A stretch of 40,035 nt of DNA from Candidatus Adlerbacteria bacterium (GTDB lineage: Bacteria > Patescibacteriota > Minisyncoccia > Phycocordibacterales > SBAW01): the NCBI GenBank assembly GCA_903878285.1, contig CAIRHB010000042.1, positions 1 to 40,035 on the forward strand, given 5' to 3'. Within the stretch, counting starts at the first letter, position 1; the number at the start of each line of letters is the position of its first letter. Of the stretch, positions 35,166-40,035 are shown piece after piece. The notes under the pieces are model-generated. The model saw only the letters and a list, made by a program, of their open reading frames with translations, made no database searches and had not been told where the DNA came from. The translations under genes were made by a program, and so were the position numbers.

Positions 35166-37628
35166 ATGGTGGATACTCCTAAGCGATTGGTGATCCTCGA
35201 CACGCATGCGATTTTGCATCGGGCGTATCATGCGCTGCCGGATCTGTCGTCGTCTAAGGGCGAGCCCACGGGCGCCTTGTTTGGCTTGGTGTCGATGCTG
35301 ACCAAAATTATCGCAGACCTCAAGCCCGACTATATCGTCGCGGCGTTTGACCTGCCCAAGCCGACGCACCGGCACATTGCCTACGAGGACTACAAAGCGC
35401 ATCGGGTCGCGGCGGACGACGCGCTGGTCGCGCAGATTATCCGCTCGCGCGACGTGCTCGATGCGTTTGGCATCCCGCGGTACGAGTGCGAGGGGTTTGA
35501 GGCAGATGACGTGATCGGCACGGTTGTTGAAAAATTGAAACATGCGCGTTCGACGACAACTAAGAAAAAAGAAATAGACAGTGCTGATCTTGTTGATGTG
35601 GTTATCGCGTCTGGCGACAACGACCTGCTGCAGTTGGTCGATGATGATCATGTGCGCGTGTTCACCTTTAAAAAAGGGTTGTCGGATACGGTGCTCTATG
35701 ACGAGGAGAAAGTAATCGAGAAGTACGGCTTTGGCCCCGCGCTTGTGCCAGACTTGAAGGGGATTATGGGCGACGCGAGCGACAATATTAAAGGCGTGCC
35801 GGGGGTTGGCGAGGGGAGCGCGCTCAAGCTGGTAAAAACATTTGGCTCGGTTGAGTCAATCTACGAGGCATTGAAGAAAAAAGGGGTCGAGGAGGTGGCA
35901 AAAGAGGCGGGGATACAAAAACGCTTCGCACAGCTGATGCTCGACCACGAAGAGGATGCGGCGTTTTCGAAATTGCTCGCGACTATTCGGCTCGATGCGC
36001 CGATCAACTTCGTGCTACCAGAAAAATCATGGAAGGACGGTGTCGACCGTGAGCGGCTGTATGCACTCTTAACTGAGTTCGACTTCCGCTCACTCATCAC
36101 TCGCGTGAAGGCGCTCTTTGGAGAATCGGGCGATGTTGCTGGTGGGAGCAGATCTAGTTCTGATGGGGCAGGTGGTGATACTCCGACAACCGACGGCTTG
36201 TTTGGCCCGAGCGAGGATGTGCCATCGGAGGAGCTGGCAGATGCGCTGCTCGCGGTGTGGGTGCTCGACTCCAACACGACGCAGCCAACCTTAGAGGATG
36301 TGTACCGCGTAGGCGGTGTGCGGACATTTGTCGACGCGCGAAAAAACCTGCTGGCGCAGATTAAAAAAGATGAGCTCTCGTTTGTGTACGAAAAAATTGA
36401 GTTGCCGCTGCGACCCATTTTGCGCCAGATGGAGCAGATGGGGATCAAGGTCGACCACGCATTTTTGCGCACCTTGTCGGGCGAATACACGGGCGAGCTA
36501 CATACTATCGCCAAGCGGATTTATGCTGCAGCGGGCGAGGAGTTTAATATCAATTCGCCTAAGCAGCTTGGCGAGGTGCTCTTCGACAAGCTGGGGCTCG
36601 GGGTGAAGAATCAAAAAAAGACTGCTGGCGGGCAGCGCACGACGCGCGAGTCGGAGCTCGAGAAGATGCGCGATCAGCATCCGATTATCGCTGACATTCT
36701 CGCGCATCGCGAGTTGCAAAAACTGCTCTCAACTTACATCGACACCATCCCCACCATGCTTGACGAGCGTAGCCGCTTGCACACCTCGTTTATCCAGACA
36801 GGCACCACCACTGGGCGATTGTCATCGCAGAATCCAAACTTACAAAATATTCCCATCAAAACCGACCTCGGCCGCGCGATACGTCGCGCGTTTGTGGCAG
36901 AAGAGGGGATGCGGCTGGTGTCGTTCGACTACTCGCAGCTCGAGCTGCGCATCGCGGCCTTTCTCTCGGGTGACGAAGCACTCAGCGAGATTTTTAAAAA
37001 CGGGCGCGATGTTCACGCAGAGGTGGCGGCGCGCGTCTTCGATGTGCGGGGCGAGGACGTGTCCTACGAGCAACGGCGACGCGCAAAAGTGATCAACTTC
37101 GGTATTCTCTATGGGATGGGAGTGAGCGCTTTACGCGAGCAACTTGGTACCACACGGGGCGAGGCGCAGGAGTTTTATGATCAATACTTCGCTGCGTTCC
37201 CGCGTCTTGCGGCTTATCTGGAGGAGGTGAAGGCGGATGCGACGCGCCGCGGGTATACCGAGACATACTTTGGGCGCCGTCGCTATGTTGCGGGTATCAA
37301 CTCGCCGATTCCGTACGTACGTGCTGCTGCTGAGCGTATGGCGATTAACGCGCCGGTGCAGGGCACCGAGGCGGATATGCTCAAGCTCGCGATGGTCGAT
37401 ATAGCGGCGTGGGTTGCTGCCGAGAATCTCGGCGACCGTGTGCGGATGTTGCTGCAGGTGCACGACGAGCTAGTGTTTGAGGTTGCAGAAAAAGAGATTG
37501 CATCTGCGGCAGAGAAAATACGTCAGGTGATGCAAGAGGTAATCCCGCTCATTGAGGCGCACAATATTCCCTTTTTGGTCGAGGGGAAGGTGGGCGGCAT
37601 CTGGGGCGAGATGGAAAAACTCGTATGA
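35166..37628 (+). CDS. polA: DNA polymerase I
   Basis: 5'-nuclease N-terminus (LVILDTHAILHRAYHAL, GDASDNIKGVPGVGEGSALKLV) and polymerase motifs (HTSFIQTGTTTGRLSSQNPNLQNIPI, FDYSQLELRIAA, RRRAKVINFGILYGM, LLQVHDELVFE). Confidence 0.96.
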   Translation: MVDTPKRLVILDTHAILHRAYHALPDLSSSKGEPTGALFGLVSMLTKIIADLKPDYIVAAFDLPKPTHRHIAYEDYKAHRVAADDALVAQIIRSRDVLDAFGIPRYECEGFEADDVIGTVVEKLKHARSTTTKKKEIDSADLVDVVIASGDNDLLQLVDDDHVRVFTFKKGLSDTVLYDEEKVIEKYGFGPALVPDLKGIMGDASDNIKGVPGVGEGSALKLVKTFGSVESIYEALKKKGVEEVAKEAGIQKRFAQLMLDHEEDAAFSKLLATIRLDAPINFVLPEKSWKDGVDRERLYALLTEFDFRSLITRVKALFGESGDVAGGSRSSSDGAGGDTPTTDGLFGPSEDVPSEELADALLAVWVLDSNTTQPTLEDVYRVGGVRTFVDARKNLLAQIKKDELSFVYEKIELPLRPILRQMEQMGIKVDHAFLRTLSGEYTGELHTIAKRIYAAAGEEFNINSPKQLGEVLFDKLGLGVKNQKKTAGGQRTTRESELEKMRDQHPIIADILAHRELQKLLSTYIDTIPTMLDERSRLHTSFIQTGTTTGRLSSQNPNLQNIPIKTDLGRAIRRAFVAEEGMRLVSFDYSQLELRIAAFLSGDEALSEIFKNGRDVHAEVAARVFDVRGEDVSYEQRRRAKVINFGILYGMGVSALREQLGTTRGEAQEFYDQYFAAFPRLAAYLEEVKADATRRGYTETYFGRRRYVAGINSPIPYVRAAAERMAINAPVQGTEADMLKLAMVDIAAWVAAENLGDRVRMLLQVHDELVFEVAEKEIASAAEKIRQVMQEVIPLIEAHNIPFLVEGKVGGIWGEMEKLV

Positions 37629-38260
37629 TGCGCGTCGTGGTCGGCATGCAGGCGTCGCGCGGCGGGGGAGCAGTCGAAGATCTCTCGTGGGAGCAGTTGA
37701 CGCCTGAGGAAGTCGCAACACTGGCATCGACGCCGTCGCTTCTCGGTGATACACGAACCTTCCTGCTCGTCGGGGCGCTCGCGAGCGAGACTGGTGACGA
37801 GTATCTCAAGTTGGCGCCGGGGTTGGTCGCGTCGCCGCACATACTTATTTTTGAAGAAGAGAGGTTGCTCAAGCGACCGACGGAGATTTTGACCAAAGCA
37901 GGTGCGAGTATTGAAGTAGCTCCGAAGCCCGCCGCCGCGGGAGCGGCGGCGGGCGGCGGCGCGGCGAGAGCCGCGCCGCCATCCGATGTCTTCGCGCTCG
38001 CCAACGCATTCGGTATGCGTGATAAAAAAAAGTGCTGGCTCTTGCTCACCGAGGCGTTGCAGGCGGGCGCGGTACCCGAGGCTGTTGCGGGCATTCTCGC
38101 GTGGCAGGTGCGCGACTTGCTAACAAAAGGCGGTTCGCAAAAATACTCTCGAGCCGAGTTGGTCGAGTTGTCCCGGGCGCTCGTGGCGCTGTACCATGAC
38201 TCCCATCGCGGCGCGGGCGACCTCGCACTCCTGCTTGAGAAGTTTGTGCTTGGGCTATAG
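37625..38260 (+). CDS. Compact DNA polymerase III delta subunit-like protein
   Basis: LLGDTRTFLLVGAL...ILIFEEERLLKRPTEILTKAGASIE...DVFALANAFGMRDKKKCWLLLTEALQAGAVPEAVAGILAWQVRDLL resembles HolA; overlaps the polA stop. Confidence 0.7.
   Translation: MMRVVVGMQASRGGGAVEDLSWEQLTPEEVATLASTPSLLGDTRTFLLVGALASETGDEYLKLAPGLVASPHILIFEEERLLKRPTEILTKAGASIEVAPKPAAAGAAAGGGAARAAPPSDVFALANAFGMRDKKKCWLLLTEALQAGAVPEAVAGILAWQVRDLLTKGGSQKYSRAELVELSRALVALYHDSHRGAGDLALLLEKFVLGL
37927..37954. repeat. Perfect 12-bp-stem hairpin GCCCGCCGCCGC-GGGA-GCGGCGGCGGGC
   Basis: Direct reading, within the holA-like coding region. Confidence 0.9.
37955..37980. repeat. Perfect 11-bp-stem hairpin GGCGGCGCGGC-GAGA-GCCGCGCCGCC
   Basis: Direct reading, immediately adjacent to the previous hairpin. 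Confidence 0.9.
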
Positions 38261-38333
38261 TCGCGCACTATTTCCTAGCACTTTTGTCTTTTTTGATATA
38301 CATTGTGCAGTATCCCGCCCATAGTAGTAACAT

Positions 38334-38406
38334 CCGCCCATAGCTCAGTCGGTAGAGCAGCTCCCTTTTAAGGAGACGGTCGTTGGTTCGAATCCAACTG
38401 GGCGGA
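38334..38406 (+). tRNA. tRNA-Lys (anticodon TTT)
   Basis: Acceptor CCGCCCA/TGGGCGG, D arm GCTC...GAGC, anticodon loop CTTTTAA, T arm GTTGG-TTCGAAT-CCAAC, discriminator A; CCA not encoded. Confidence 0.95.
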
Positions 38407-39967
38407 CAGAAATTGGTGTAATATAACCCCCTTATTTTGAGCGATTTCTTGAGCTTTCTCGGTTTCTTGTGAGCGATAGAATGCTGCTTCAAGTTTCAAA
38501 AGCGCATCGAAAAGAGGGGCAGGAATGGCGCTTATTATAACCCCGTTGACGACTTCGAACCGCTCCCAGAAAAAGAGCAGGTACTGTCGTTGTAGTTCGG
38601 GTGATGCTTTTTTGTATGCAGCATAAATGTCTCGCGTGAGCAGGAGTATCTCGCGCGCAACCTCGACGTTTACCTCTCGTTGGTCTTCGAGTTGGAGCAA
38701 TTCGTTGTTGATTTGGTCTATGTCTGTCTGCAGTTCTTTGCGTATGCGTGTGAAGTCCTCGTCGGAGAGTGTGCTCGAAAAGAGCTTTTCTTCTGCGATT
38801 TTGCGCTTTGACTCAAGCCCTGTGCGGCGATTCACAAATCCTTGCCGCTTCGCATCGTACTTTTTGCGTCGTTCTAAAAATATCTGTCGTGCGTTGTCTA
38901 TGACCATGCCGACAAACTCGTCGGAGAAATCTATGTCTCTGAACTTATCAGCCACTGCGTCCTCCAGTACTGTGTGCTCAATGTATTTTCCGCACCCTTT
39001 CGGGTTGGTGCAGTGGTAGTACGCCTTCTTTTTGTTCATATGCCATTCGGCAGCGTAGCGACGACCGTGCCGAGGACAGGTTACAAGCCCCGCAAGTAGC
39101 CAGACGTATTTACGACGACGACAGGCATGTTTGTTCTTTTCTTCGAGTATCATCTGTACACGGTCAAACGTCTCTTGGTCGATTAACGGCTCATGTTTGC
39201 CTTTGAGCACGTCGATACCGCCCCAGTGAATCTCGCCGAGATAGAGGCGATTGCGCAGCAGATTGTATAGGCTGTTGAGTTGCAGTCGGCTACCTTGTCG
39301 GTTGCGTAATCCTTTGACGTGCATGATGTCGGACAGCTCCGCGACGCTGATGTCGCCGCGTGCGTAGCGGTGGAATGTCTCGGTTACGAGCGGTCCCGAC
39401 ACTGGATCGGTGGCGATGATTTTTCTGCCTATCCGTCCTGCAAGCTCGTTCGGGTTCTTGGTGTTGTAGTATCCTGTGGGCGGATAGGTGGGGAAGTAGC
39501 CTTCTTTGGCGATTTCGCGCATCACGCCTTGTACTTTCTCCGCAGTTATCAGACGCTGCAGCTGCGAGAAGGTCATCATCATAGTGCCGACCGTGAGACC
39601 CATTGCGCTTTCGTTGTCTATCATCGGCTCGTTGATGCTGATGAGTACGGCTCCTTTCGATTTCAGGAGTTCTTGGAAGATGAGGTAGTCTTTGACGTTG
39701 CGCCCAATACGGTCGCTGTGTACGACGTAGACCGCTTGCACTTTCTTCTCGTGGATGAGCTGAATCAGTGTGCGTATCGCGGGGCGGTTCATGTCCTTGC
39801 CGCTCTTGCCCTCGTCTTTGAGTGCAGGTAGCAACGTGTATCCGTCGCGGAGGATCCGCTCGTTGCAGATTCTTTCTTGCGCTTCGATAGACAAGCCCTC
39901 CTTGGCTTGCTCATCGGTTGATACCCTACAATAAGTTACGGCTGTTTTGTTTTGGTTAATAGTTGGC
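38368..39967 (-). CDS. Large serine recombinase (resolvase-like N-domain + recombinase + zinc ribbon)
   Basis: AVTYCRVSTDEQAKEGLSIEAQERIC, VVHSDRIGRNVKDYLIFQELL, LVTCPRHGRRYAAEWHMNKKKAYYHCTNPKGCGKYIE, coiled-coil region; start at MPTINQNKT. Confidence 0.93.
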
Positions 39968-40035
39968 ATGGTGTTGTGATGGTAAATACGCACCTTGGAA
40001 ACACAAACCGGTTTTTCCACACTTACCAGTGAGAG

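Noticed and set aside
35861-36514. 217-aa antisense ORF inside polA and 239-aa antisense ORF 37549..38268 over holA
   Set aside because: Ser/Pro/Ala-rich antisense shadows produced by codon bias in GC-rich coding regions; the sense strand carries recognisable families.
38268-38492. ORF 74 aa containing PSWIRTNDRLLKRELLYRLSYGRM
   Set aside because: Conceptual translation of the antisense strand of tRNA-Lys, a known annotation artefact pattern; not a supported gene.
1-40035. CRISPR array, tmRNA, SRP RNA or RNase P RNA
   Set aside because: No regularly spaced direct repeats and no conserved tmRNA, SRP or RNase P signature seen on either strand by eye.

Overview
This 40 kb window looks like the chromosomal origin region of a Patescibacteria/CPR (Parcubacteria-like) genome. 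This is inferred from gene content and compact proteins, not from a marker phylogeny. Left to right: an IS1595/ISXO2-like transposase, a large unknown envelope protein, a DUF5663-like protein, a UvrD/PcrA helicase, a small lipoprotein, and rsmA. A roughly 14 kb type IV secretion-like locus follows: secreted and surface proteins, VirB6/TrbL-like, PrgI, a split VirB4, an Ig-like protein, a Cys-rich VirB2-like pilin and a propeller-like protein. No relaxase or VirD4 is visible in the window. Next come jag-yidC-rnpA-rpmH (-), dnaA, a candidate oriC and dnaN (+), PBP1A, tyrS, a hyperacidic micro-ORF, ruvC-yebC-mazG, a RelB/YafQ-like TA pair, ruvB, a pilB-like ATPase, tsaE, polA, a compact holA-like gene, tRNA-Lys(UUU), and a large serine recombinase whose C-terminus is read out of the antisense strand of that tRNA. 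The signals most worth follow-up are: (1) two back-to-back perfect GC-rich hairpins with GNRA-type tetraloops inserted in frame in the holA-like gene; (2) about 15 genes with a -10-like hexamer 5-8 nt before the start codon, which suggests widespread leaderless transcription; (3) the relaxase-less T4SS-like locus with a Cys-rich pilin beside the origin; (4) the tRNA-Lys/recombinase junction. All calls come from reading the sequence; no database searches were run.
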